Notes under the pieces: generated by a model
Databases searched by the model: none
Told to the model about the DNA's origin: nothing
What the model saw: the letters and a program-made list of their open reading frames with translations, nothing else
Assembly (NCBI RefSeq): GCF_014692675.1
Contig: NZ_JABFCZ010000012.1
Coordinates: 62,001-126,000 of the forward strand
DNA: 64,000 nucleotides
Reading direction: 5' to 3'
From: Roseibium aggregatum
Lineage (GTDB): Bacteria > Pseudomonadota > Alphaproteobacteria > Rhizobiales > Stappiaceae
Made by a program: the position numbers and the translations under genes
Shown here: piece after piece, positions 37,115-45,415 of the stretch
How positions within the stretch are numbered: position 1 is the stretch's first letter
How the letters are laid out: each line of letters starts with the position of its first letter

Positions 37115-37801
37115 TTATCCGGAAGATGCAGCGGAATTATCCGTTTCCTGTCCCATCTGCCACTGCCCGGCCTCGATCTTGGAAGCCGCGATCACTGCCT
37201 GGGTGCGGCTTTCGACGCCGAGCTTCTGCAGAATTGCGGACACGTGGGCTTTCACCGTCGCCTCGGAGACGGACAGTTCATAGGCGATCTGCTTGTTCAG
37301 CAATCCTTCCGACAGCATCATCAGAACCCGGACCTGCTGCGGCGTCAGGGTCGCCAGACGCTGGACCAGATCGCCGGCGCCGTCATCGGCCCCGAGATCC
37401 ACGTCGGGCGGTGTCCACATGTTCCCGGCCATGACGGAGGAAATCGCCTCACGGATCACCTCGATCCCATGGGACTTGGGAATGAAGCCGGAAGCGCCGA
37501 ATTCGACACACCGGCGAATGGCCTGCGCTTCCTCGTTGGCCGAGACGATCACGACGGGAACGCCGGCATATTGGGCCCGCAGGTACATCAGTCCGGAAAA
37601 GCCGCGCATACCCGGCATGGTCAGGTCGAGCAGGATCAGATCGACGTCGCCGTCTTCCTCCAGGCGGGCCGTCACATCTTCCAGGGTACCGGCTTCGTCG
37701 ATACGCGCATCCGGATATTGCGTTTCAAGCGTCTGTCTCAATGCCCCCCGAAACAGCGGATGGTCGTCAGCGATAATAAATCGATATGCTGTATCCGGCA
37801 C
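37115..37801 (-). CDS. LuxR-type response regulator (CrbR/ErdR-like)
   Basis: 228 residues. The receiver has IIADDHPLFRGALRQTL, Asp59 in LILLDLTMPGMRGF, SANEEAQAIRRCVEFGASGF and the lysine in IPKS. The NarL/LuxR HTH is LTPQQVRVLMMLSEGLLNKQ with SEATVKAHVSAILQKLGV. It converges on the CrbS-like kinase gene with a 35-bp gap, the usual arrangement of CrbS/CrbR pairs or of regulators recognising the same cue. It probably acts on acetate or short-chain carbon use genes, none of which are in the window. Confidence 0.9.
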   Translation of the reverse strand: MPDTAYRFIIADDHPLFRGALRQTLETQYPDARIDEAGTLEDVTARLEEDGDVDLILLDLTMPGMRGFSGLMYLRAQYAGVPVVIVSANEEAQAIRRCVEFGASGFIPKSHGIEVIREAISSVMAGNMWTPPDVDLGADDGAGDLVQRLATLTPQQVRVLMMLSEGLLNKQIAYELSVSEATVKAHVSAILQKLGVESRTQAVIAASKIEAGQWQMGQETDNSAASSG

Positions 37802-38416
37802 GCTTGGTTTCCTCCCTCGCTCATGCGACTTCCCGACAAGACGGCGCGGGGACCGATTTATCCATCCCCATCCAATAGTGTCTCCCGGCGCATTCCGGTT
37901 TGACCTGGCTCAGGTCGTAAACCCCGGCGTCTATGTTTATTATCCTAGTTATCTCTAACAAGTCCCGGAGATTTTGTCCCGAAGCTTGCCTGTTGTGCAG
38001 GCTGACCATGTTTGCACTGCAATGTTTTAGAAAGTCAAACCCATATTCGCGTGGACATGACGCACTCTTTTCAAGCAAAAGCAACAAATTCCAAGGATGC
38101 GCTGCAGACAAGAATGCCACGGCAACCATCCCTCACCTTGTGAATCCGGGCACATTTCTAGACGCCGTTATTCGGCAACGCACAAACGTTTTCTACGTCA
38201 CATCGTTGCGAACTCTTATTCGAAAGTCTAATATAGACCAAAGTCTAAGGGTGAGTCGAATTTGCGGTTTCGCGCCCGTCACACGACGGAAACGGCAGGC
38301 CGCAAAGGATAAGTGCCTGGAGGATACGATTGCAGGACAAGGCCCCATCGACGCCTGCAAGACGCCACTCTTGCCCTTGCCGAAGGGGTGTTGCGCAAAC
38401 TTGAAGGAGTGATCGC
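37802..38416. other. 615-bp region without a convincing gene
   Basis: It holds the leftward promoter for the CrbR-like gene and the rightward promoter for the small protein at 38417. Open frames here (for example 37933-38412 on plus) lack a ribosome site and family resemblance. A direct repeat of AAGTCTAA-like sequence occurs near 38224-38250 (AAAGTCTAATATAGACC and AAAGTCTAAGGG), perhaps a regulator site. Confidence 0.55.
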
Positions 38417-38563
38417 ATGAACGTCTGGAGTTTGGCACTTGCCGTCATGATCGTTGCCGGCGCGGTTGCGGGAAAAATCGTCAACCCCGGCTACGCTGAT
38501 CATGGACAGACCACGTTGTCCGGAACCCCGATCACCACGCTGCATACGCCCGCCACCCCCTGA
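38417..38563 (+). CDS. Small exported or membrane-anchored protein, 48 residues
   Basis: MNVWSLALAVMIVAGAVAGK begins the protein, a signal-like hydrophobic helix, followed by a short polar Thr/Pro-rich tail (GQTTLSGTPITTLHTPATP). A near-perfect ribosome site GAAGGAG lies 8 bp before the ATG, which is the main reason to call it. No family recognised. Too short for most gene callers. Confidence 0.55.
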   Translation: MNVWSLALAVMIVAGAVAGKIVNPGYADHGQTTLSGTPITTLHTPATP

Positions 38564-39090
38564 GGCGACGCGCCGGGATCGTCGAAAACCCTTGCGGGTA
38601 TTCAAAAAAATACACGTCGGGCAACCGGTGTGCTGCCGGCGAGTGTTTCGGCATCGCCTCAAGCAGCACAGGTATCGTCCGCCTTTTGCTGAACTGTATC
38701 CGCGCCATCGGCCGAGCTGCCGGCAGCGGCCCCGCGGAAGCTGCGCCCCCACCTCCCGGAGGCTGCCCTCCCAGGATTTTTCCGCACAATAACTTTTCAC
38801 TTCAAACAGAAATCATGCAAAAGAGCGCGACAGTTGCAGGACCTCATCGCAACTACCCGACACACCTATTCTCCGGAAAGCATTGAAAAGAAAAACTACT
38901 ATAAAATGTAATAATATATGTGCACAACCGACAAAACTTGATTGCTTAACACAACATTAACGATCAAAATTTCTATGCAATTGAAATATTTTGTTTGAAA
39001 ATTGCCGCAAAGAAAGTATCCCTTTTAGAAATAACAGGCGATCGCGAGTCGCCAGACAAGAATCACGCATTGTGCGAGAAAAGATTTGTA
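38564..39090. other. Non-coding region upstream of the thioesterase gene
   Basis: No gene supported. The left half is GC-rich; from about 38860 to 39010 the DNA becomes strongly AT-rich (ACTACTATAAAATGTAATAA and similar), unlike anything else in the window. The promoter for the thioesterase gene is likely here. No box that I can assign. Confidence 0.5.
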
Positions 39091-39963
39091 ATGAGCACCG
39101 AAGAAACCCTGTTTTCATTTGTGAACCGATGGGAGTGCGACGAGAACGACCATCTGAACGTCCAGTTCTATTTCAGCCGTTTTGAGGAAGCCGACAGGCA
39201 GTTTCAGCTCATATCCGGCCTCAGCGAAGCGCTGGTCGGCGCCCGCCGCGTCCGGCACGTCCGGTACCACAAGGAACTCAGGACCGGTGATCTCGTCACC
39301 GTCCGCTCCGCCATTGCCTTCGACGGCCCTCACATGCTGACGGTCGTGCACGAAATGTACAACACGACAACCGGGGCGCTCGCCGCCACCGCGATCGACG
39401 GCTATGAGCCCAATGCCGGTTCCGTCAAGACGCTGCGCAGCCGGTTCAAGGATCACCAGTGCCCGATGATCGACGAGGCCGCGCCGCGAGGCATATCCGC
39501 GACGCCGGTCGGCACGCGCTTCACCCTGGACAATATTCTCGCATCAGGGGCGAAGATCTGTTTCCGCGGAACCGTGCTGCCGCGCCATCTCGGAGTAGAC
39601 GGTCGGGCGGATGACGGCTTTGCCCTGTCCTGCTTTACCGACGGCGTTGCCCATGTCTGGGAGCGGACGCCGATGACCCACGCCTTCATGAGCGAAAACA
39701 CCTTCGGCCGGGTCGCAGTGGAAATGAAACTGACCTGGGCGAGCCCTCTCAAGGCCGGCGACACTGTGGTCGTGGCAAGCGGGCTGACCTGCAGCAGCGG
39801 CAACAAGACCTTCTCCATGCGCCACCATCTGTTTGAGTCGCGCACCAAACGCCTGGCGGCCATCTGCGACGTCGTCGCGCTGGTCATGGATCTCAATGCC
39901 AGGACGGCGGTGGAACTGCCCGAAACGGCCATGAAGGATATTTCGCGCATCTCGATGCAGTAG
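39091..39963 (+). CDS. Tandem hotdog-fold acyl-CoA thioesterase
   Basis: 290 residues from ATG 39091 (an upstream TTG is possible but that part does not look like the family). The first hotdog domain has WECDENDHLNVQFYFSRFEE, the YbgC/4-hydroxybenzoyl-CoA thioesterase active-site region with its Asp and HLN. The second half (about 145-290) is another hotdog-like domain with less conserved catalytic residues. It should release CoA from an acyl thioester in the cytoplasm. No operon partner reveals the substrate. Confidence 0.75.
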   Translation: MSTEETLFSFVNRWECDENDHLNVQFYFSRFEEADRQFQLISGLSEALVGARRVRHVRYHKELRTGDLVTVRSAIAFDGPHMLTVVHEMYNTTTGALAATAIDGYEPNAGSVKTLRSRFKDHQCPMIDEAAPRGISATPVGTRFTLDNILASGAKICFRGTVLPRHLGVDGRADDGFALSCFTDGVAHVWERTPMTHAFMSENTFGRVAVEMKLTWASPLKAGDTVVVASGLTCSSGNKTFSMRHHLFESRTKRLAAICDVVALVMDLNARTAVELPETAMKDISRISMQ

Positions 39964-40027
39964 GCAAAGGCAAGTACTCCGCCCGTCAATGATCCGGTTC
40001 GTCTCAGGACGCTCCGGAACAGGGACC

Positions 40028-40666
40028 TCAGTTACTGCCGAATTCGGTTTGCAGGTCCTTCATCAGGCCGAAGAACCGGCGCATCGCCTTTTCGGAAAAC
40101 TGCATCATGCGTTCGAGTTGCTGCTCGTCCTCATCCGAGAGGCGCGAGGCCGACTTGTCCTTGTCGGCCGGCGGGGTCTTGTCCTCCGCCGTTTGATCCT
40201 CTGATGCTTTAGGCGGCTCGGCGGCCTTATCCTGAGCGGTATGCGGTGGTTCGGCAGGTTCCGCCCCGACCTGCGGCGCAGTTTCCTCCGGCCGGGCCGA
40301 CACCTGGGCCTCAAGGTCGCGAATACGGGCCTTCAGCCGGTCCACTTCCTGAGACAGATCCGCAATCTCGTTCTGATAGGCCTCCTCGGCCAGAGGCGCC
40401 GGCATGCAGCGCCAGGCGCCGTTGATCTTGCGGCAGAAGCTCACCGATCCCGCCTGCCGGTCGATTCGGAGAATGTCGCCATTTGCCTCGACCAGGCCGT
40501 AGCGCTGGTCAGTCGGAGACTGGTCGTCGGCAAGCTGAGCACCTTCGGCCGCGTTGCCGTCCGGCATAGCGGTTTGTGCAAATCCCGCCGAGGGCGCTGC
40601 CGCGAAGGCGGCGGACAGAACCAGGCAAGCGGCTGTCATGCGCATGAATTTCGGCAGGTTTTCCAT
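40028..40666 (-). CDS. Hypothetical periplasmic protein with coiled coil and Pro/Glu/Lys-rich linker
   Basis: 212 residues from ATG 40666. The signal peptide (TAACLVLSAAFAAAPSAGFA) is followed by a compact domain YGLVEANGDILRIDRQAGSV with paired cysteines (FCRKINGAWRCMPAP), a coiled coil (YQNEIADLSQEVDRLKARIR), a disordered P/E/K/D-rich stretch and a C-terminal helix (LERMMQFSEKAMRRFFGLMK). No family name comes to mind, though the first domain recurs in alphaproteobacterial secreted proteins. Function unknown. Confidence 0.75.
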   Translation of the reverse strand: MENLPKFMRMTAACLVLSAAFAAAPSAGFAQTAMPDGNAAEGAQLADDQSPTDQRYGLVEANGDILRIDRQAGSVSFCRKINGAWRCMPAPLAEEAYQNEIADLSQEVDRLKARIRDLEAQVSARPEETAPQVGAEPAEPPHTAQDKAAEPPKASEDQTAEDKTPPADKDKSASRLSDEDEQQLERMMQFSEKAMRRFFGLMKDLQTEFGSN

Positions 40667-40845
40667 CGGCTTGCCTTCTTTTCGGATCAACTGCAACACT
40701 CCGAGTTTATGAGCCAGCCCGGCTTCGATTGAAGCACCGGGCACTGCGATACTTGCCACAAAGACATGGCCAAAGCGCGACGGAACCGCCCTTTCCGGTA
40801 AAAAGGAATTTCCGGATCAGTCCGCCGCTTATCCGCTGGCGCTTC

Positions 40846-41466
40846 TCAAAGCGGTTTGTACGGCCCTCTTCCGCTTGTCAGCGCATCATCCAGCAGATCC
40901 AGCCGGTCCTGACCCCAGAACGGTTCGCCGTTCAACACGTAACACGGCGACCCGATCACGCCCAGCTCAATCGCGTCCGTCTGGTTCTGCTTGTAGATTG
41001 CGGTGATATCTTCCGAACGGGCGGCTGCGAGAACGGTTCCTGCATCCTGCTCCAGGTCCGAAAGCAAGTCTCCCAGAACCGCTTCCTCGGCGATATTCTT
41101 TTCATCCGCCCAGATCGCCTTGAAGGCCAGACCCGTAAAGTCGAGCGCCGGACCGCCCTGCTCCGCCAGTGCAATCGCACAGCAGTCGCAAAGCCCTGGA
41201 GGCGTGGGGAAAAATGCGGGTTTCAGCGTCAGCGGAAGAGCACGCTTTTCACGCCAGCGCTGCATTTCAATGAACCGGTAGGCCTGGCGAGTCGGATGGC
41301 GTTTACCCAGAGGCAGGCCGCCCGACGCGTCAAAGACGCCGGACAGATCGACCGGCCGGAGCCGGACCGTTGCCCCGTGCCTGGCCGCGATGTCCCGAAA
41401 GGCCTGATGGCCGAGATAGGCCCAGGGCGAGATATGCGTATAGAAATAATCGATTGTTACCGCCAT
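40846..41466 (-). CDS. 2-hydroxychromene-2-carboxylate isomerase family (DsbA-fold, kappa GST-like)
   Basis: 206 residues. IDYFYTHISPWAYLGHQAF carries the Ser of the SPWAY active site that replaces the thioredoxin CxxC, as in kappa-class GST and HCCA isomerases. GVIGSPCYVLNGEPFWGQDR is the C-terminal cis-Pro region. It may isomerise an aromatic breakdown product or act as a glutathione-dependent enzyme. Neighbours give no pathway. Confidence 0.85.
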   Translation of the reverse strand: MAVTIDYFYTHISPWAYLGHQAFRDIAARHGATVRLRPVDLSGVFDASGGLPLGKRHPTRQAYRFIEMQRWREKRALPLTLKPAFFPTPPGLCDCCAIALAEQGGPALDFTGLAFKAIWADEKNIAEEAVLGDLLSDLEQDAGTVLAAARSEDITAIYKQNQTDAIELGVIGSPCYVLNGEPFWGQDRLDLLDDALTSGRGPYKPL

Positions 41467-41755
41467 GACTTGAACCCTTCCCCGTTTCCTGTTTGCGCCA
41501 GAGCCTGCGCCGGGAGGAGACGCAAATCAACTGGGGTAGCGTTCAAAACAGGTTTAACACTTTCACCTCGAACAGCTTTCAGGGAACAGCTTTCAGGAAA
41601 CCGAAACAAATTCCGCCGAATTGCCCTTCCTGAGCGGTTTCGGTGGACCTGGCGCACATTCCTCTCTATACAGGCCGCAAAAGCTTGCGCGTTTAACCGA
41701 CATTTCTCACACTTTATGAGATTGTGGACAGCGCTGTTCCCACTGAAAGAAATGA

Positions 41756-43804
41756 ATGACTGACTTGAATTCCGTCGCACCGGCGCTCGCTGCCGCGTTG
41801 GCGAAAAAGGGCTATGACACCCTTACCTCCGTGCAGGAGAGCATCCTCAACGAGGCGCCCGCAGAGGCCGACCTCCTTGTCTCCGCCCAGACCGGTTCCG
41901 GCAAGACCGTTGCCTTCGGTCTGGCGCTGGCCCCGACCCTGCTCGGCGATCTGGACCGGCTCGGTCCTGCAGGCGCCCCGATAGCACTCGCCATTGCCCC
42001 GACCCGCGAACTGGCGCTGCAGGTGAAGGACGAGCTGACCTGGCTTTATGCGGAAACCGGGGCGCATACCGCCTCCTGTGTCGGCGGCATGGACCCCAGA
42101 ACCGAACGCCGCGCCCTGGAACGCGGCACCCATATCGTCGTCGGAACGCCGGGCCGCCTGCGCGATCACATCGAGCGCGGCGCGCTGGACCTTTCCGCGA
42201 TCCGCGCCGTCGTGCTCGACGAGGCGGACGAAATGCTCGACATGGGTTTCCGCGAGGATCTGGAATTCATCCTCGACGCGGCGCCTGAAAGCCGGCGTAC
42301 GCTGATGTTCTCGGCGACCATGCCGAAGCCGATCGTGGAGCTGGCCCGCCGCTACCAGAAGGATGCGGTCCGGCTGTCGACGGTCAGCCCCCGCGAACAG
42401 CACGGCGATATCGATTACATCGCCCATCCGGTCGCGCCCAACGAGCGGGAAAACGCCATCATCAACGTGCTGCGCCTGCACGAGGCGGAAAAGGCGATCC
42501 TGTTCTGCGCCACCCGCGAAGCGGTCAAGCGGCTGACCAGCCGGCTGGCGAACCGCGGCTTTTCCATCGTGTCGCTGTCGGGCGAGCTCAGCCAGGAACA
42601 GCGCTCCGCCGCGCTTACCGCCATGAAGAACGGCTCGGCCCGGGTCTGCGTGGCGACCGACGTCGCCGCCCGCGGTATCGACCTGCCTCATCTCGACCTG
42701 GTCATTCACGCGGACCTGCCGACCGGCAAGGCCGCCCTCTTGCACCGCTCCGGCCGGACCGGCCGCGCCGGGCGCAAGGGCACGTCGGTGCTGATGGTGC
42801 CCTACCCGCGCCGCCGCCAGGCGGAACGGGTGCTGCAATATGCCGGCGTCAAGGTGACCTGGAAACCGGCACCGACCGCCGACGATATCCGCGCCAAGGA
42901 CAAGGAACGGCTTCTTGCCGATCCGGTCCTTTCCGCGGAACTGGAGCCGGAGGAACTGGCCATTGCCCGTGAGCTGCTTGCAGCCCATGACGCCGAGCAG
43001 ATCGCGAACGCCTTCGTGAAACTCTACCAGTCCCGCCTGCCCGCGCCGGAAGACGTCTCGGCTGCAAGCGAAGACAGTCTCAGGGGCCGCGGTCCCGGCG
43101 AAAAGGGCGGACGTGTTGCGGAAATCCGCGGCAAGTTCGAAGACGGCGTCTGGTTCCGCCTGTCGCTGGGGCACAAGCACCGGGCCGATCCGCGCTGGCT
43201 TTTACCGATGATCTGCCGCGCCGGCCACGTGACCAAGAAGGAAGTGGGCGCGATCAAGATCTTCCAGAACGAAACCCGGTTCGAGATCGATGGCGCCCAT
43301 GCCGAACGCTATGCGGAGATCATCCGCCGCGACGGCTCCGGCGAAGACAAGGTCACCATCGCGCTGCTCGACGCGCGTGGCGGCAAGACCCCGCCGCCGC
43401 CCTCAGACGACCGTCCGCGCCGGGCACCGCAACGCGACCGCAAGCCGCAAGGCCGCCGCCGCGAGGCGCCCGACTACGAAACCATGGGCCGCGAGGACCG
43501 GATCGAGAGCGAAGGCAGAAGCGACAGCCGAAGCAAACGGCCTGCCCGCGACTTTGCGCCGAAGGGCAAAAAGCGCCGCCGGTTCGACGACGGCGAAGAG
43601 GCCCCGTTCCATCCGGCCTATGAGCCGCTGGACATGAAGGCGCTCGACCGCGCAGCGGGCGGCGATGAAGCCCCGCGCCGTGAGCGCGACGACCGCCCAG
43701 CGCGGAAGCCGGGCAAGGGCAAGAAACCTGTCGACAAGAAAAAGCCGAAGAAAAACAAGCCTTCACGCGCCGCACGCAAGGAAGCTCGGGCGAAACAGGG
43801 GTGA
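41756..43804 (+). CDS. DEAD-box ATP-dependent RNA helicase with C-terminal RNA-binding domain
   Basis: 682 residues. Q-motif region (YDTLTSVQESIL), Walker A AQTGSGKT (about 44-51), PTRELALQ, the DEAD box VLDEADEMLDMGF (about 155), SAT, and the second RecA domain with ATDVAARGIDLP and HRSGRTGRAGRKG. A DbpA/CsdA-type RNA-binding domain follows (about 455-540), then a ~140-residue basic, disordered tail rich in Arg, Lys, Asp. It probably acts in ribosome assembly or cold adaptation. Long divergent spacer (289 bp) upstream, with an AT-rich tract near 41680. Confidence 0.92.
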   Translation: MTDLNSVAPALAAALAKKGYDTLTSVQESILNEAPAEADLLVSAQTGSGKTVAFGLALAPTLLGDLDRLGPAGAPIALAIAPTRELALQVKDELTWLYAETGAHTASCVGGMDPRTERRALERGTHIVVGTPGRLRDHIERGALDLSAIRAVVLDEADEMLDMGFREDLEFILDAAPESRRTLMFSATMPKPIVELARRYQKDAVRLSTVSPREQHGDIDYIAHPVAPNERENAIINVLRLHEAEKAILFCATREAVKRLTSRLANRGFSIVSLSGELSQEQRSAALTAMKNGSARVCVATDVAARGIDLPHLDLVIHADLPTGKAALLHRSGRTGRAGRKGTSVLMVPYPRRRQAERVLQYAGVKVTWKPAPTADDIRAKDKERLLADPVLSAELEPEELAIARELLAAHDAEQIANAFVKLYQSRLPAPEDVSAASEDSLRGRGPGEKGGRVAEIRGKFEDGVWFRLSLGHKHRADPRWLLPMICRAGHVTKKEVGAIKIFQNETRFEIDGAHAERYAEIIRRDGSGEDKVTIALLDARGGKTPPPPSDDRPRRAPQRDRKPQGRRREAPDYETMGREDRIESEGRSDSRSKRPARDFAPKGKKRRRFDDGEEAPFHPAYEPLDMKALDRAAGGDEAPRRERDDRPARKPGKGKKPVDKKKPKKNKPSRAARKEARAKQG

Positions 43805-43841
43805 TGAGGTAAGCGGCGGGGACTTCGCCGCAAACTTTGAT

Positions 43842-43992
43842 GTCATCCCGGCCGAAGCGAAGCTGAGAGCCGGGACCTACTCGTTTCCAGAGCGTCTAAG
43901 GCAGGCACAATGGCTTTGCCTTTTGCGTGCTCCTACCCGCTATCCGTAATTACCGAGATGTGGATTAGGCCCCGGCTCAAGGCCGGGGTGAC
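43842..43992. repeat. Palindromic intergenic repeat element (~150 bp, MITE/REP-like)
   Basis: The ends are inverted copies: GTCATCCCGGCC at the left and GGCCGGGGTGAC at the right, 11 of 12 bases pairing. Internal sequence includes GAGAGCCGGGACCTACTCG and CCCCGGCTCAAGGCCGGGG, the latter a hairpin of its own. Palindromes of the form GTCATCCCGGCC...AGCCGGGACC are dispersed intergenic repeats in many alphaproteobacterial genomes. It lies just after the helicase gene and might help end its mRNA. No open frame. Confidence 0.75.
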
Positions 43993-44053
43993 GGTTGGTG
44001 GACGAGGCAAGGCCATGCCCGTTCATCGTCCCCGACTGCTTGAAGGCGTTGCC

Positions 44054-44479
44054 CTACTCGTTCACCACCATGGCGATGGCCCAGTCCTCGCCGTCCTGGA
44101 TCAGGTGGTAGTGGCAGGTGAATTCAAGCACCGCATCGCCGTCGTCGTTTTCCTGGTGCCAGTCCAGGGTGACGAGGGCGGCCATGCCGCTGATGTGGCT
44201 GGACGAGACATGGAAGTCGGAATAGGTCACGCCTTCCTTCTCAAGGGCTGCCAGCAGCGCCTCGATGTTTTCCATGAGCTCGTCTTCGTCGGAGAAGACA
44301 TGACCCTTCTCGTTCTGCCAGATGACGGCCGGCAAGGCGAAGCAATCGGCAATCCGATCCGCCTCGAAATCGTTGAACCCGGCCTGATAGTCGTCGAAGA
44401 GCTGCGCGATCGCCTCGGCAGCTTCCGCTTCCGGATCGGCGCCCGATCCGTTGGCCCCGCGCCCGTTGTCATCGGACAT
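44054..44479 (-). CDS. SnoaL/NTF2-like small protein
   Basis: 141 residues from ATG 44479 with AGGGGG upstream. An acidic N-terminal 20 residues precede an alpha+beta cone-like fold (LFDDYQAGFNDFEADRIADC, FALPAVIWQNEKGHVFSDED, ALVTLDWHQEN, FTCHYHLIQDGEDWAIAMVV) typical of NTF2-like proteins. Members include isomerases, hydrolases and ligand binders; no catalytic residues can be assigned. Stand-alone gene. Confidence 0.7.
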   Translation of the reverse strand: MSDDNGRGANGSGADPEAEAAEAIAQLFDDYQAGFNDFEADRIADCFALPAVIWQNEKGHVFSDEDELMENIEALLAALEKEGVTYSDFHVSSSHISGMAALVTLDWHQENDDGDAVLEFTCHYHLIQDGEDWAIAMVVNE

Positions 44480-44667
44480 GTCTTGCCCCCTGTGAACCCT
44501 GGCCTGCCAGTGCCGTGTCGTCCGGCTTGCCGGCATCCAGTTCCCGCCCGCCGGGGCTTTTGACGGCCCCGACGGCACCTCAGTCTATCATATTGACCGG
44601 ATGAACCTTTCGTCCATCCGCTTTGCAGCAGGTTTCCAGAGAAGAATAAATCCCGGAGTCGGCCACC

Positions 44668-45279
44668 CTAGCGAGGGATGTTCTGACAGGACGCGTAGAG
44701 GCCGACGAGTTGCCCGCCGTTGGAACACAGGATCCCGCCCCATTGAAAGCCACGCTGACCATTGTCGAGCACCACCTCGAACCAGTCGTAGCCGTCAAAG
44801 CTCACGCCGGTATTTGACAGAATGGTCAGGTAGGTGCCTTCCTCCAGGCTGCCGATCTGCGGGTAACTGGTGCCGGGCCCGGCGCGCAACCGGCCGCCCA
44901 GGGACTGGCCGACATGATTGAGCTGTTCCGGCCCGCCGAGGACCGTCGGCGGTGGTGGCGCCACCGGGGCGCGGGCGGTCGTCACCTGACACGGGAAGGA
45001 CACGTCGCCGAGCCACAGGGTGCCGCCCTGACCGGTCGTCTGGAACGAGATGCCGGAGTTGCCGCTGACGAAGGCGCCGTTCGGCATCGCCTGGAGCGAG
45101 GCGATGTCGTCGGGCCCGGTGTACTGGGCGCGGCCTTCCTCCGGAATGGTCTCGACATAGGCATCGACAGTGCCCGTCCGGCATTTGTAGGTGCGATTTT
45201 CCGAGGCCTCAGCGACGGATGCGCCAACGGCAACGCCGGTAAACGCAAGGGCAAAGGTCAGCAGCAAACCGAATCTCAC
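44668..45279 (-). CDS. Secreted SH3-domain protein
   Basis: 203 residues from a GTG at 45279 with GGAGG five bases away, preferred over the upstream ATG. A signal peptide (FGLLLTFALAFTGVAVGASV) is followed by a Cys-containing domain of unknown type (YKCRTGTVDAYVETIPEEGR ... FPCQV), a Pro linker and a bacterial SH3 domain (GQSLGGRLRAGPGTSYPQIG, TGVSFDGYDWFEVVLDNGQR). Such domains often bind peptidoglycan. Location periplasmic; function unknown. Confidence 0.8.
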   Translation of the reverse strand: MRFGLLLTFALAFTGVAVGASVAEASENRTYKCRTGTVDAYVETIPEEGRAQYTGPDDIASLQAMPNGAFVSGNSGISFQTTGQGGTLWLGDVSFPCQVTTARAPVAPPPPTVLGGPEQLNHVGQSLGGRLRAGPGTSYPQIGSLEEGTYLTILSNTGVSFDGYDWFEVVLDNGQRGFQWGGILCSNGGQLVGLYASCQNIPR

Positions 45280-45415
45280 TTTATCCTCCAAACCGAAAAT
45301 CATTGATCGAAATTCCAGCAGGATCTTACCTGAAGTGAGTTGCCACTGGCCACTGCTGACAGGAACCCTTCACCGGCATCTCGCCTTTCCCGGAGAGCCC
45401 CCTTAAAACAGGCAC

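Noticed and set aside
37933-38412. 159-residue open frame between the CrbR-like gene and the small exported ORF
   Set aside because: No ribosome site, mixed composition and no family resemblance; treated as non-coding.
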